Numbered from the stretch's first letter, positions 1 through 8,832 are shown. The stretch is 61,869 nucleotides of DNA from Planctomycetaceae bacterium (GCA_021732415.1 JAKFVC010000035.1:1-61869); one strand, 5' to 3'. Translations and numbers: made by a program. The notes: generated by a model not told the origin, from the letters alone.

Positions 1-227
1 TGCGACAGCGATCCTCTCACCGCATTCTGGGAACACCGCGCCACCACACGATCCGGATTCCACTCCTGCTGCCAGGAAAACCACAAGCAGGCGGCCTGAT
101 CCAAAAAGCAAACCCCGTCCCGCACTCCCGACGCTGTTCGAGTTCGTTGTAGCGGAATCTCGTAAGAGTTCCGCCCGATACTAGATAGACGCCCGCGGAA
201 CTCTTACGAGATTCCGCTACAGAGATT
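1..227. other. Window edge, no gene; contains a perfect hairpin repeat
   Basis: I see no convincing coding sequence before the methyltransferase stop at 228. The only clear structure is an inverted repeat: arm 148-174 (starts TGTAGCGGAATCTCGTAAG) pairs perfectly over 27 nt with 195-221 across a 20-nt loop. It lies just downstream of the methyltransferase gene, so it could act as a transcript-end hairpin, but it has no T-run. A degraded version of the same word recurs inside the repeat at 44027-44183. Confidence 0.6.
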
Positions 228-1037
228 TCAAGGCTTCGCCGCCGGCTCAGGCTGCTTCTCAAAGATAATGACGTGTTGCCGAGGCAGCGTGCCGATCGTC
301 TCTTTCCACTTGAGTTGGAACTCGGGCTGGTTGATCTCTTTTTTGACTTGCACTTGAGTCATCTTGTGGACCAGCTTGATCGGTACCTGAGGGTCTTCTT
401 TACGGTATTCGACGAAGACCACCCGGCCGCCGGGCTTCAGCGATTTGGAGATCTCCGACATCATCTCGTAGGGGAACGCGAATTCGTGATAGACGTCGAC
501 CATGATCGCGAGGTCCACTGAAGCGGGCTCAAGCTGCGGGGTCTTCTCGGTGCCGAGGCGGCCCTCGACATTCGTCACACCTTGGGCGGTGAGTTTCTTG
601 TCGAGGAGATCGAGCATTTCCTGCTGGACGTCCACGGCGAGAACCTTGCCAGTCTCGCCGACTTGCTTGGCCATCATCACGCTCAGGATACCGCTGCCGG
701 CCCCGATGTCAGCGATGACCTGGCCGGGTTGCAGCTTGAGGGCTTCCACGAGTTTCGTGGGCGCTTCTTCTTGTTCTCGCTCAGGACGTTCGAGCCAGAT
801 TGCCCCCTGGAATCCCATGACGTGAGCGATTTCGCGGCCCATGTAGAACTTGCCGATGCCGTTTGGATCGTGCTGTTTGCGGAATTCGTATTTGGGCTTT
901 TCGGAGTTGGCGGTGTCTTTCTTCGGCGTCTCCGGTTTGGGATCGGCCTTGTCTTCTGCAAAAGTTTGAGAGCCGAGTCCCGCACTGATCAAACATAGGC
1001 AAACCGACCAGCAAGCCATGGAGCGATGGAGAGTCAT
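228..1037 (-). CDS. Exported SAM-dependent methyltransferase
   Basis: 269 aa. Residues 1-27 form a signal peptide ending in a TFA-E cleavage-like site, followed by a charged Pro/Lys linker (28-50). The catalytic part is a class I Rossmann methyltransferase: motif I VIADIGAGSG at 107-116, the acidic SAM-ribose position in VLAVDVQ at 132-138, and a later FVEYR strand. Family knowledge says it moves a methyl group from SAM, but the substrate cannot be read. An AGGA box 7 nt upstream supports the start. It follows the Trm112-like gene on the same strand, separated by a small hairpin (1081-1111). The signal peptide implies a periplasmic or envelope location, which is unusual because SAM is cytosolic; either the N-terminus is a membrane tether or the protein has an atypical role. 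Confidence 0.8.
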   Translation of the reverse strand: MTLHRSMACWSVCLCLISAGLGSQTFAEDKADPKPETPKKDTANSEKPKYEFRKQHDPNGIGKFYMGREIAHVMGFQGAIWLERPEREQEEAPTKLVEALKLQPGQVIADIGAGSGILSVMMAKQVGETGKVLAVDVQQEMLDLLDKKLTAQGVTNVEGRLGTEKTPQLEPASVDLAIMVDVYHEFAFPYEMMSEISKSLKPGGRVVFVEYRKEDPQVPIKLVHKMTQVQVKKEINQPEFQLKWKETIGTLPRQHVIIFEKQPEPAAKP

Positions 1038-1080
1038 GTCGGAATCCTAGCTGAATTTATATTGTGTTTATTACCAAGAT

Positions 1081-1111
1081 TGGCACGCAGACGCTGGCAG
1101 CGTCTGCCACG
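1081..1111. repeat. Short hairpin of the GCAGACGCT word family
   Basis: GCAGACGCT, a 3-nt loop and AGCGTCTGC form a perfect 9-bp stem between the methyltransferase start and the Trm112-like stop (1117). Two linked imperfect copies of the same word occur at 23691-23740, so this is a dispersed family rather than a chance hairpin. Confidence 0.6.
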
Positions 1112-1116
1112 GGGGG

Positions 1117-1350
1117 TTATCCCGCGATCTTCCCGGTCACTCGATCGCGGCCGTGTTTTTCCATCAGGCTGCCCCATTCCTCGGTGCTCATTTCGACCGC
1201 CTCTTCGGGAATCAAGACGGGGATTTCCTGCTTGATTTCGTACTTGAGGCGGCAGCCGGGATCTGAACTCACGAGCCATTCGCCGTCATGGACGAGAGGC
1301 GCTTTGGACTTGGGGCAGCGAATTAATTCCAACAGACCTTGCAGGTTCAT
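1117..1350 (-). CDS. Trm112-like small zinc-ribbon-type protein
   Basis: 77 aa. The N-terminus (LLELIRCP at 6-13) and the segment ending in IPVLIPEEA match the Trm112/YcaR family, whose members are usually 60-75 aa and, in eukaryotes and archaea, activate methyltransferases. Only one Cys is left in each expected knuckle (Cys13 and one near residue 33), so the classic CxxC zinc site is incomplete. It lies just upstream of the exported methyltransferase on the same strand. Partnership is tempting but unproven, because that enzyme carries a signal peptide. The family call is fairly secure; the role is unknown. Confidence 0.75.
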   Translation of the reverse strand: MNLQGLLELIRCPKSKAPLVHDGEWLVSSDPGCRLKYEIKQEIPVLIPEEAVEMSTEEWGSLMEKHGRDRVTGKIAG

Positions 1351-1370
1351 GAGCTCGACTTTGTAGCACC

Positions 1371-1437
1371 GTAGCCCGACTCTTTGAGTCGGGACAATTC
1401 CAATTGATAACGACCCGACTCAGAGAGTCGGGCAACG
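1371..1437. repeat. Double hairpin, CCCGACTC word family
   Basis: Two self-complementary units (1375-1393 and 1414-1432, each CCCGACTC...GAGTCGGG) sit in tandem and can also pair with each other. They fill the gap between the Trm112-like gene start and the sugar isomerase stop codon, which begins at the last bases of the repeat. Other copies of the word are near 42381 and 46330. Confidence 0.7.
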
Positions 1438-2457
1438 CTAGAACCCGCGTGCCTTCCGGATGTGCTCGAAGGTCCGCAACTCGTAGTCAATCTGCACGTA
1501 ATCCAGGATCGAACACAAGCTGCGGCAGGCGACTCCCAGGCCATCCGGCCCACTGAATCCGCCGAACTGACCGCCACCCTTCAGGTGCGGCTCGAGTTCC
1601 AGGAACACGCCCGGAGCACCAATCTTCTGCATGCTGGCGTTGAGTTCCGGCAGATGTTGTCGCAGGTCACGCAGGATGCGTTCGTGGCCCGAATCACCCA
1701 GGCTGGCGGGGACAAAATTGCGCAGACGCTCTTCCTCGACAACACCGGTCCACGGCAGGCCGGGATCGACTTGATAGTCCTTGATGTGCAGCCAGCCGAG
1801 GTACGGCCGCATGGCTTCGTATTCGGCGAAACACTCCACCACATTGAGATTCTGCGAGCTCAAGTTGCCGCCGTCGAAAATCAGGACCATGTGCGGGCTG
1901 TTGACTTGCTTGGCAATCTCACCCAGCAGCCGACCATTTTGTCCGATGAGGTTGGCTTCGACTTCCAGACCATACACGACGCCAGCGGCAGCGCACTTCT
2001 CGGTGATCCGGCCGATTTGTTCGATGGCTTGAGGAAGATACTTTGTTGGATCATCACCGCGCGGCTGATAGAACGAGAACCCGCGGATCAGTTTGGTCTC
2101 GAGGAACGTCGCCCGGTCGATGGCGGTCTGGACGTCTTTGGCCAGGTAGTCGGCGAAGGGGACATAACGGTTGTGGGTCCCGTCGTCCTTATCGATCAGC
2201 TTCACCTTGCCGATCGGGGAACCGATACTGGCGACGTGAATGCCATACGCGGCGTGCAACTCCTTCAACGTCTTCAGCTCGGCATCGCTCAGCGTCATGA
2301 TGTGCTTGGTCTCACCGGAGCCCGTCACATCGATGAACCGGGGGCTGTAATATTGCAGCCCCATCGCGGCGAGAGCCGTCAATTGCTCGACTGCGGTCTT
2401 CTTAAAGCCAACTTCATCCGCAAAAGCACTCAGAATAATCGAATGGGGCGAAGTCAT
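1438..2457 (-). CDS. Sugar phosphate isomerase/epimerase-like TIM-barrel protein
   Basis: 339 aa from the ATG at 2457. Upstream in-frame codons exist but lack homology-like sequence; a GAGAG box about 9 nt before this ATG supports the choice. The protein has the AP-endonuclease-2/xylose-isomerase-like TIM-barrel pattern: an N-terminal SAFADEVG strand, [12 protein letters not shown] in mid-protein, LIFDGGNL and the metal-binding-like WLHIKDYQ, then [12 protein letters not shown] near the C-terminus. Members isomerise or epimerise keto-sugars or inositol derivatives using a divalent metal; the substrate here is unknown. No signal peptide is seen on this start, so it is likely cytoplasmic. It is co-directional with the Trm112-like gene, separated by a double hairpin. 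Confidence 0.8.
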   Translation of the reverse strand: MTSPHSIILSAFADEVGFKKTAVEQLTALAAMGLQYYSPRFIDVTGSGETKHIMTLSDAELKTLKELHAAYGIHVASIGSPIGKVKLIDKDDGTHNRYVPFADYLAKDVQTAIDRATFLETKLIRGFSFYQPRGDDPTKYLPQAIEQIGRITEKCAAAGVVYGLEVEANLIGQNGRLLGEIAKQVNSPHMVLIFDGGNLSSQNLNVVECFAEYEAMRPYLGWLHIKDYQVDPGLPWTGVVEEERLRNFVPASLGDSGHERILRDLRQHLPELNASMQKIGAPGVFLELEPHLKGGGQFGGFSGPDGLGVACRSLCSILDYVQIDYELRTFEHIRKARGF

Positions 2458-2731
2458 CGACAAATCTCTCGCTGGGTAAGAGAACGGGCTGCACAAGGCT
2501 GGCAGCCCAGTCTGGGGCGGTTGCTCAAGCTGCTGAGCCATCAAATCCAACTGGCTGCTGATTATCAGGATACGGCGACAGCAGCCGGGTGAAGACGCAA
2601 TTTACTTTACAGCCGAAGGGATCATCCGCCAAGTGTTTCGAGAAGATCGAACAGTGGACTGATAGGAGCGAGAAGTCCTCTGCGGGAACGCTCATGTGTG
2701 AACATTCATTTCGTGACATGATCATTTTACG

Positions 2732-2737
2732 TATAAT
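2732..2737 (+). promoter_or_regulatory. Candidate -10 box for the higBA pair
   Basis: A perfect TATAAT lies 64 nt before the chosen toxin ATG (2801) in an AT-rich pocket. A GTGACA at 2713-2718 resembles a -35 box, but the 13-nt spacing is too short, so only the -10 is proposed. Confidence 0.3.
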
Positions 2738-2800
2738 TTTGGAGCTTTGAATTCAGCAGTCGCGATAGACAACAGAGGACCTCACGCGGACGCACACCCA

Positions 2801-3097
2801 ATGAATCTGACCTTCAAAAAAGCCTGGCTAGAAGATCTGGCATTCAATCCCAATGCCCGTACGAAACTCAGCCGGGCCATTGTTCGAGCCTACCGCGAAC
2901 GTATTTCACAGATTGTCGACGCGACCGATGAACGTGACTTGAGGGCGATCAAGGACGCTCACTTCGAGAAACTCAAGATTGAATTAGCTGGCAAATACTC
3001 CATGCGGCTGTGTGGCGGCTGGCGCGTCATTTTTGAAATTGTGCCCGGAACTCCGAAAAACACGATCCACGTCGTTGATGTCGACGATTACCATTAA
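2801..3097 (+). CDS. higB: RelE/HigB-family toxin, putative mRNA interferase
   Basis: 98 aa. The Lys/Arg-rich N-terminal helices, the LKIELAGKYSMRL strand and the ending GGWRVIFEIVPG...IHVVDVDDYH match HigB-like (RelE superfamily) toxins, which cleave mRNA at the ribosome; usual length is about 90-110 aa. The ATG at 2801 was chosen because family homology starts there, although its Shine-Dalgarno is poor and a TTG at 2747 is in frame. The antitoxin gene begins 52 nt downstream. Toxin before antitoxin is the higBA order. Activity is inferred, not shown. Confidence 0.8.
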   Translation: MNLTFKKAWLEDLAFNPNARTKLSRAIVRAYRERISQIVDATDERDLRAIKDAHFEKLKIELAGKYSMRLCGGWRVIFEIVPGTPKNTIHVVDVDDYH

Positions 3098-3149
3098 GTA
3101 TGGCGGCTGACGATACAGCGGGTGTTACCCGTTCCAAAAAGGACAAATC

Positions 3150-3413
3150 ATGCACATCCCCGTAATGCATCCGGGACGAACTCTCCTCGGTGAATTGCTA
3201 GAGCGCAATTGGACGCTCCAGGAACTTGCCGCAAAGCTTGGTGAGGAACCTGCGCATGTGCGAGATTTCCTCATGGAGTTCGCCGACTTGACCCCAGAAC
3301 TTGCCAAAAAGATCGCTAAGCTCTTAGGGACCAGCGAAGATTTCTGGCTGAACATGCAGTCCCGCTACGACTCCGCGAACCAGGAATCGCCAGAGATCGT
3401 GGACGCTAAGTGA
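3150..3413 (+). CDS. higA: HigA-type XRE-family antitoxin
   Basis: 87 aa. After MHPGRTLLGELLE, a helix-turn-helix runs over residues 24-60 (LQELAAKLG as first helix, DLTPELAKKIAKLLG and SEDFWLNMQ after it); the FWLNMQ motif is characteristic of HigA/VapI-like antitoxins. Such proteins bind the toxin and repress the operon promoter. An AAGGA box 6 nt upstream gives a good start. The gene lies directly after the toxin in the same orientation; autoregulation is expected from the family. Confidence 0.87.
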   Translation: MHIPVMHPGRTLLGELLERNWTLQELAAKLGEEPAHVRDFLMEFADLTPELAKKIAKLLGTSEDFWLNMQSRYDSANQESPEIVDAK

Positions 3414-3771
3414 TATCAGCACGCGTTTTAATCGAATTTGGTTCCCGCCAGTTACCCAGAAAAGCTGCCTGAAAAGTTTTCGCCGACTGCCTAATACTAC
3501 CTTGGTGAGGTTACGCCTCGGGCTGAGTTATCCGGGAAAAGACTTGCGAGTTCCATCCACGCGCGTTAACGTGACGATAGATTAAAAGTAGAACTGGTTA
3601 AAGAAGTTGCATCGAACTGACGGGTTGTGAGTTCACTCGATTTGCTCCTGCCACTGTTTGCCGCCAAAGTCGCCTACCTACACGAGATCAGCGATTCCTG
3701 AAGCGCAGACCGCTCTCAGGTTGAGGCTGCTCTCAAGCCCACGGATGTTTTAAGGTTTGGAGTCCTCCTCC
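3414..3771. other. Gene-free gap of about 360 nt
   Basis: No ORF with coding character, tRNA or long inverted repeat is visible between the antitoxin and the DUF1549 gene. It presumably holds the promoter of the DUF1549-DUF1501 pair, but no sigma-70 pair stands out. Confidence 0.5.
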
Positions 3772-5436
3772 ATGCATGTCCGAAATCCGCATCGCCGTCG
3801 TCTGACTTCATTCGTGCTGTTGGCAGGAATGATCACCGTTAGCGGTCTGTCTGCCGTCAGCATTGCGGGTGAGTTGTTGCCGCCGGAGAAGACGATCGAA
3901 GAGGTCGTCGACCATTACATCCAGGCCCGACACGCCACCGAGAAAGTGACCCCTGCCCCGCAGTCGACCGACGCCAATCTGATCCGTCGGTTGAGTCTCG
4001 ATCTGGCCGGCCGCATTCCGACTGTGACGGAAGCCCAAGCCTATGTCGCCGCGACCGAACCCGACAAGCGGGCCCGAGCGGTCGAACGTTTGCTGGCGAG
4101 TCCCGATTCTGCTTATCAACAGCGGAACGAACTCGACACGTTGCTGATGCCGAAGACCAACGATGGTGCCTGGCGCGAGTACCTGTTGAAGGCCTGCCAG
4201 GAGAACCGTCCGTGGGATCAGTTGTTCCGCGAGATGATGCTCACGAGTGACGCCGACGAAGGGAAGAAGGCCGCGTTGATGTTCCTCAAGTCCCGGGCTC
4301 GGGACCTGGATGAACTGACCAACGATACGTGCAAAATCTTCTTCGGTGTCAGCATCAACTGTGCGAAGTGTCACGATCATCCGCTCGTGCTGGACTGGCA
4401 TCAGGACCATTACTTCGGGTTCTATTCGTTCTTTCAGCGGACCTACATGAATAAACGCAATCAGCTCTCGGAACGGACCGAAGGGCTGGTGAAGTTCAAG
4501 ACCACAGAGGGTGTCGAGAAATCCGCGAAGTTCATGTTCCTGACCGGCAGCGTGATCGATGAACCCCCTGCCCCGACGCTGAATGACGACGAGAAGAAGG
4601 CGATCGAAAAAGCTCGCAAGGAAGACGAAGACAAGAAGGAAGGTCCCCCGCCGCCGGTCCCCGCCTTCAGTCCTCGCACACGCCTGGTCGAACTGGCTTT
4701 GAAGTCCGAGGAAAATCGGTTCTTCAGCCGGTCGATCGTCAATCGCGTGTGGGCTCGGTTGATGGGACGCGGTCTGGTGATGCCGCTCGATCAGATGCAT
4801 TCTGAGAATCCCGCCAGTCATCCGGAGTTGCTCGATTGGTTGTCTCGGGATTTGGTCACGCATGGCTACGATTTGAAACGCTTGCTGCGTGGCATTGTCC
4901 TGAGCCAGGCGTACTCCCGGTCCTCCACTTGGAATGGCCCGGAGACCCAGCCCCACGACCAGCTGTTTGCCGTGGGCCTGACTCGCACGTTGACGCCGCG
5001 GCAGTACTCGCTGGCGTTGTTGTTTGCGAGCCGGAACTCGAAAAGTCTGCCCGAGGACGTCCTGTCACCCGACTGGGCCAATCGCCGTAAGGATTTGGAA
5101 AACCACTCGCAACATCTGGCCAATCAGCTCGAAGTTCCCTCCGACAATTTTCAGGTCGGGGTGAGTGAAGCACTCTTCTTTGCCAACAATCAGCACGTGC
5201 AGAATGATCTGTTGAGCGAAGGGGGAGATCGCCTGGCGGGTGTGTTGAAAACTATTCCCGATCGCAATGAGCAACTAAAACTGGCCTTCTGGACCGTGTA
5301 TACTCGAGACCCGGAAGCCGAAGAAGTCGCGGCCATTTCGCAGTTCCTGGACGCTCGGGCGGATCGGTTGAATGTCGCCTGGCAACAAGTGATCTGGTCG
5401 ATGTTGACGAGTTCTGAATTGCGATTTAATCACTGA
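3772..5436 (+). CDS. Secreted DUF1549/DUF1553 protein (PSCyt2-PSD1)
   Basis: 554 aa. Residues 1-33 are a signal peptide. Residues about 45-250 match the planctomycete DUF1549 domain (LIRRLSLDLAGRIPTVTEA at 70-88) with a cytochrome-c-like CAKCHDHP at 197-204. A Lys/Glu/Pro-rich linker (about 280-300) leads to DUF1553 (FFSRSIVNRVWARLMGRGL onward) to the end. A GGAG box 9 nt upstream fixes the ATG at 3772. Family members are exported, nearly always paired with DUF1501 proteins, and are of unknown biochemical role; the CxxCH suggests one covalent haem. The DUF1501 gene follows 158 nt later, with an inverted repeat in the gap. Several of these pairs are expected per planctomycete genome. Confidence 0.88.
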   Translation: MHVRNPHRRRLTSFVLLAGMITVSGLSAVSIAGELLPPEKTIEEVVDHYIQARHATEKVTPAPQSTDANLIRRLSLDLAGRIPTVTEAQAYVAATEPDKRARAVERLLASPDSAYQQRNELDTLLMPKTNDGAWREYLLKACQENRPWDQLFREMMLTSDADEGKKAALMFLKSRARDLDELTNDTCKIFFGVSINCAKCHDHPLVLDWHQDHYFGFYSFFQRTYMNKRNQLSERTEGLVKFKTTEGVEKSAKFMFLTGSVIDEPPAPTLNDDEKKAIEKARKEDEDKKEGPPPPVPAFSPRTRLVELALKSEENRFFSRSIVNRVWARLMGRGLVMPLDQMHSENPASHPELLDWLSRDLVTHGYDLKRLLRGIVLSQAYSRSSTWNGPETQPHDQLFAVGLTRTLTPRQYSLALLFASRNSKSLPEDVLSPDWANRRKDLENHSQHLANQLEVPSDNFQVGVSEALFFANNQHVQNDLLSEGGDRLAGVLKTIPDRNEQLKLAFWTVYTRDPEAEEVAAISQFLDARADRLNVAWQQVIWSMLTSSELRFNH

Positions 5437-5454
5437 GATTTTTTGGAATGTTGA

Positions 5455-5540
5455 TGGGAGGGTGAGGCTCCTGCCGAACCGCGTGGTCTATCGATACTCG
5501 CCAGACTTTGCGGCTCGGCGGGAGCCTCGCCCTCCCGCCA
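5455..5540. repeat. Inverted repeat between DUF1549 and DUF1501 genes (GGGAGGGTGAGG family)
   Basis: Arm 5455-5482 (TGGGAGGGTGAGGCTCCTGC start) pairs imperfectly with 5510-5540. It lies inside what is probably a two-gene operon. The same word family makes the perfect stem at 35876-35996 and a half-site at 28883-28920. Confidence 0.7.
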
Positions 5541-5594
5541 CCCCGGTTAGCCAAGAACACACATACAATTTGTGACGTAGCTAAGGGACCAGCC

Positions 5595-6908
5595 ATGCCA
5601 ATTTCGAGTCAGACACAGAGTGGCTTGAGTATGCCGAACGTGGGCCGCCGTGCGTTTCTGGGGGCCGCTGCCGCCGGAGCCGGGGCCTTTGCGGCCGATA
5701 TGTCGGGGCTCGATATCCTGAAGCACAAGCTGCTCGCCGACGAATTGAAGCGGCAGGAAAAGCATGTGATCCTCTTGTGGTTGGCCGGTGGTGCCAGTCA
5801 GTTCGAGACTTGGGATCCCAAACCCGGCCGGCCGACCGGTGGTCCGTTCCGCGCCATCGATACCAATGTCTCTGGCATTCGCATTTCCGAATTGATGCCC
5901 AAGCTGGCTCAGCGGATGCAGTACACCGGCATCATCCGGTCGCTCAATACCCGTAATGCCGATCACGGTGGCGGAACGACGTTGATGGAAACGGGACGCC
6001 CGCCCGAAGGTGGTCTCGACTATCCCGATCTGGGGGCGATTCTGGCTCACGAACTGGGCCGGGCCGACAGCCAGGTGCCGGACTATGTCTCGCTCTACAC
6101 GTCGACTGAAGGCCGTCACAAGGGAGGCCCCGGGTTCCTGGGTTCTCGCTATGCTCCGATGTTCCTCGATAAGGATGTGATGCCCGAGAACATCAAGCGG
6201 CTGGATGTTGTTTCGGAACTCGATCATCGCGAACGAGATGACTTGCGAAATCTGCTCAGCCAGCGATTTGCCCGGACGCGCCACAACAATACGGTCGGCA
6301 GCCACAATTCGGCCTACCAACGCGTCCGCGGTTTGATGGCCAGTGAAAAGCTGTTCGACATTTCTCAAGAACCGCAGGCGATTCGCGACAAATACGGCCC
6401 GACTCAATTTGCCGAGCAGTGCATTGTCGCTCGTCGCCTGGTCGAAGCGGGAACGCCGTTCGTCAAGGTGGCTCGCGCGTGGTGGGACAGCCACGGTCAG
6501 AATTTCGAGACACACCTCGAACTGGTTGCCGAGCTTGATCACGTGATGTCGACGCTGATGGACGATCTGCGAGAACGCGGGCTGCTCGAGAAGACGCTGA
6601 TCATTACCATGGGCGAGTTCGGCCGCACACCGCAGATCAACCCCAGCCTGGGCCGCGATCACTTCGCCTCCGCCTGGAGTGCCTCGCTGACCGGTTGCGG
6701 TATCAAGGGTGGTACGGTGTTCGGCAAGACGGACGACGACGGCCACAAGGTGGCCGATGGTGAAGTCGGTGCTCCCGAGTTCTACGCGACGATCCTGCAG
6801 GCGCTCGGCATCGATCACGAGAAGCACTTCACGTATCTGGGCTCACGACCGATTCCGTTGACCGAACCCGGAACGAAGCCGATCACGCAGTTGCTGAGCA
6901 ACGTGTGA
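5595..6908 (+). CDS. Tat-exported DUF1501 protein (sulfatase/phosphatase-fold)
   Basis: 437 aa from the ATG at 5595, preceded by AAGGGA. A twin-arginine leader (GRRAFLGAAAAGAG, Arg18-Arg19) indicates folded export. The body matches DUF1501, an alkaline-phosphatase-superfamily-like fold: WLAGGASQFETWDPK, SLNTRNADHGGGTT, and the metal-site-like ITMGEFGRTP with GRDHF near residues 337-357. These proteins are the constant partners of DUF1549/DUF1553 proteins in planctomycetes; the substrate is unknown, with hydrolysis of sulfated or phosphorylated polymers only a guess. The pair here is intact and full length. Confidence 0.88.
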   Translation: MPISSQTQSGLSMPNVGRRAFLGAAAAGAGAFAADMSGLDILKHKLLADELKRQEKHVILLWLAGGASQFETWDPKPGRPTGGPFRAIDTNVSGIRISELMPKLAQRMQYTGIIRSLNTRNADHGGGTTLMETGRPPEGGLDYPDLGAILAHELGRADSQVPDYVSLYTSTEGRHKGGPGFLGSRYAPMFLDKDVMPENIKRLDVVSELDHRERDDLRNLLSQRFARTRHNNTVGSHNSAYQRVRGLMASEKLFDISQEPQAIRDKYGPTQFAEQCIVARRLVEAGTPFVKVARAWWDSHGQNFETHLELVAELDHVMSTLMDDLRERGLLEKTLIITMGEFGRTPQINPSLGRDHFASAWSASLTGCGIKGGTVFGKTDDDGHKVADGEVGAPEFYATILQALGIDHEKHFTYLGSRPIPLTEPGTKPITQLLSNV

Positions 6909-6929
6909 CGCGATCAATTTCGATTCTTG

Positions 6930-7298
6930 GCGAGCCCGGCGGCGTAACGGCTAGTTGATTTAATCAAGTCCCAATCGCGTATTTTCGTTTTCGCGGCAGT
7001 TGCTACCCGTTGAACATAGGTTTGAACGCTTAAACCAGATCACCGTTCACATTAAGTATACTGCATTTATGTTTACATGCCGATTAAATCAACAGCCCGG
7101 TAAGCCCCGGGATTCTTCGTGTCCTTTGTGACCTTCTGTAATTACATTTCTTAAACAGATGATCGCGAAGGACACGAAGAAAATTAAACACAGAGGCACA
7201 GAGGACACAGAGTGGGGGAATTTCTCTGTGTCCTCTGTGCCTCTGTGTTTCCAAATTGGAATTCTAAAGAACCCCGGGGCTCACGCCGCCGCGCTCAC
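6930..7298. repeat. Compound nested palindrome block downstream of DUF1501
   Basis: The outer arms are the GC-rich word GAGCCCGGCGGCGTAA (6932 onward) and its complement ending near 7298. Inside lie, in order: an element at 6949-7097 with terminal repeats GGCT(A)GTTGATTTAATC; the CCGGTAAGCCCCGGG remainder of the outer arm; the TTCTTCGTGTCCTT palindrome (7113-7139 with 7155-7181); and a perfect 27-nt palindrome (7186-7212 with 7224-7250, word CACAGAGG). The order suggests that elements inserted into, or grew inside, an older hairpin. Confidence 0.7.
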
Positions 7299-7413
7299 TA
7301 GCACTTAGATTGAGCGACTTGGCAGTACTCTGCTTGCTGGCGGGGCATTGCCGTCAATACGGGTACGAATTCCCGGGCAAGCGATGGTTTGCGTTGCCTG
7401 ATGGCGTTATTCT

Positions 7414-7612
7414 CTAAATAGCTTGGCGTGATTCTGGGACACAGCTCGTGCCACTGGTTCATGACTGTACTCGGTCATTAACCAGTGCTCACCCAGCGAC
7501 CTGACACAAATTCGGGACATCATAGTCGAAGACAGCACTGTTTAACGACTGAGTACAGTCGCGAAACAGTGGCACAAGTGGAACTGTCCCGGAATCGTGC
7601 AAGGCTATTTAG
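7414..7612. mobile_element. MITE-like element with about 70-nt imperfect terminal inverted repeats
   Basis: The left end CTAAATAGC at 7414 continues to about 7482. It is complementary, with small gaps, to 7540-7612, which ends GCTATTTAG. About 57 nt separate the arms. It contains no ORF and no transposase. A clean target duplication was not seen. It ends 55 nt before pyrF, so it forms part of the pyrF upstream region. Confidence 0.5.
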
Positions 7613-7667
7613 TTCATTCGCTGCCCAGCGTGCGGCGTGATTCTCGAGATAACCCCAGGCCCCCGCA

Positions 7668-8597
7668 ATGACGAGCTACATCGGTCGACTGAACGCCGCG
7701 ATTCTTCGCAAACGAAACTCTGTGGTCGTGGGCTTAGATCCCCGTTTCGCAGACTTGCCCGAGGAATTGCAATCGCGGTACCGCAATCAAGGCGATCCAC
7801 TGGCTTCGAAAGCGGCGGCCTTCGAGGAATTTTCTAAACGGATCATTGACGTCGTCGCGTCGCTGGTTCCCGCTGTGAAGCCTCAAGCAGCCTTCTTCGA
7901 GGAACTCGGCCCGGCAGGATGCTCGGCCCTGGCGGCCGTCATTCAGCATGCTCGGCGAGCCGGACTGATTGTCATTTGCGATGCCAAGCGTGGAGACATT
8001 GGATCGACAGCCGAAGCGTACGCTCGTGGCTACCTGGCGGGCGAAGACCCGAAGGCGGCCCCTTGGGGTGCGGACGCCCTGACCGTCAACGCGTACATGG
8101 GCCGCGATACCCTGCAGCCGTTTATCGATGTGGCTCAGCAGCGCGGCGGCGGTCTGTACATTTTGGTGAGGACCAGCAATCCAGGTTCCGGCGTATTTCA
8201 AGATCGCGTTTCGGACGGGCAGACTCTTTATCGCCATGTGGCGGCTGTGGTCGAGCAGATCAACGTGGAGACCCGCGGCAGCGAGCCCTACGGTTCCTTC
8301 GGTGCGGTGGTCGGGGCCACCTATCCTCAAGAGATCGTCGAACTCCGAGCCGCCATGCCGCACACCCAGTTTCTGGTGCCCGGCTACGGCAGCCAGGGTG
8401 GCACCGCCGAGGACGTCGCGGCAGCATTCGATTCACAGGGACTAGGGGCCGTCATCAACAGTTCGCGCGGCATCATCTTCGCGCATAAGCGGGCACCTTA
8501 CTCGCAGCAGTTTGGACCGTCGGATTGGGAAGCGGCAGTCGCCGCTGCGACGCGCGACATGATCGCGGATTTAGGCAAGCATGTGTCCATGCCGTGA
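7668..8597 (+). CDS. pyrF: Orotidine 5'-phosphate decarboxylase, type 2
   Basis: 309 aa. Converts OMP to UMP, the last step of de novo pyrimidine synthesis, in the cytoplasm. VGLDPR at 21-26, the KPQAAFFE strand at 71-78 and the catalytic Lys/Asp motif DAKRGDIG at 105-112 identify the longer type 2 family (about 270-310 aa, versus about 230 for the E. coli type). The C-terminal VPGYGSQGG phosphate-binding loop is present. The Shine-Dalgarno is weak (CCCCGCA before the ATG). It stands alone; the MITE-like element just upstream may shape its 5' leader. carA at 44.9-46.0 kb is the only other pyrimidine gene in the window. Confidence 0.93.
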   Translation: MTSYIGRLNAAILRKRNSVVVGLDPRFADLPEELQSRYRNQGDPLASKAAAFEEFSKRIIDVVASLVPAVKPQAAFFEELGPAGCSALAAVIQHARRAGLIVICDAKRGDIGSTAEAYARGYLAGEDPKAAPWGADALTVNAYMGRDTLQPFIDVAQQRGGGLYILVRTSNPGSGVFQDRVSDGQTLYRHVAAVVEQINVETRGSEPYGSFGAVVGATYPQEIVELRAAMPHTQFLVPGYGSQGGTAEDVAAAFDSQGLGAVINSSRGIIFAHKRAPYSQQFGPSDWEAAVAAATRDMIADLGKHVSMP

Positions 8598-8605
8598 AAT
8601 CTCTT

Positions 8606-8832
8606 GTGGGATGGGACTCCAGTCCCGTCTGAGGCCCGTGACCGTTCGATTTGAGCCATCTTCGATTCTCGCGAACTTCGCGCAGCGCACGAGTTGCTGC
8701 TCAGAGGGGACGTGGATGGTTCATTCGTCGCGGCAATGAAACACAACGCAGGCGCTGCGCGAAGCTCGCGATGGATCAAAGTCTATTGAGTTGAACGTTA
8801 CAGGCTCAGACGGGACTGGAGTCCCATCCCAC
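8606..8832. repeat. Composite giant inverted repeat, copy 1 (GTGGGAYGGG family)
   Basis: The outer arm 8606-8633 pairs with about 8804-8832 (GTGGGATGGGACTCCAGTCC and its complement). A second inner pair, CTCGCGAACTTCGCGCAGCG at 8668-8690 with 8752-8771, lies inside. It fills the gap between the convergent pyrF and pilin-like genes. Two further full-length copies are at 42379-42601 and 48785-49129. Confidence 0.8.

Noticed and set aside
5547-6827. 426-codon minus-strand frame opposite the DUF1501 gene
   Set aside because: Shadow of a well-supported gene; composition biased and no motif.
7186-7250. Perfect palindrome considered as an intrinsic terminator
   Set aside because: No T-run on either side, and the sequence belongs to the word-family repeats; classed as a repeat.
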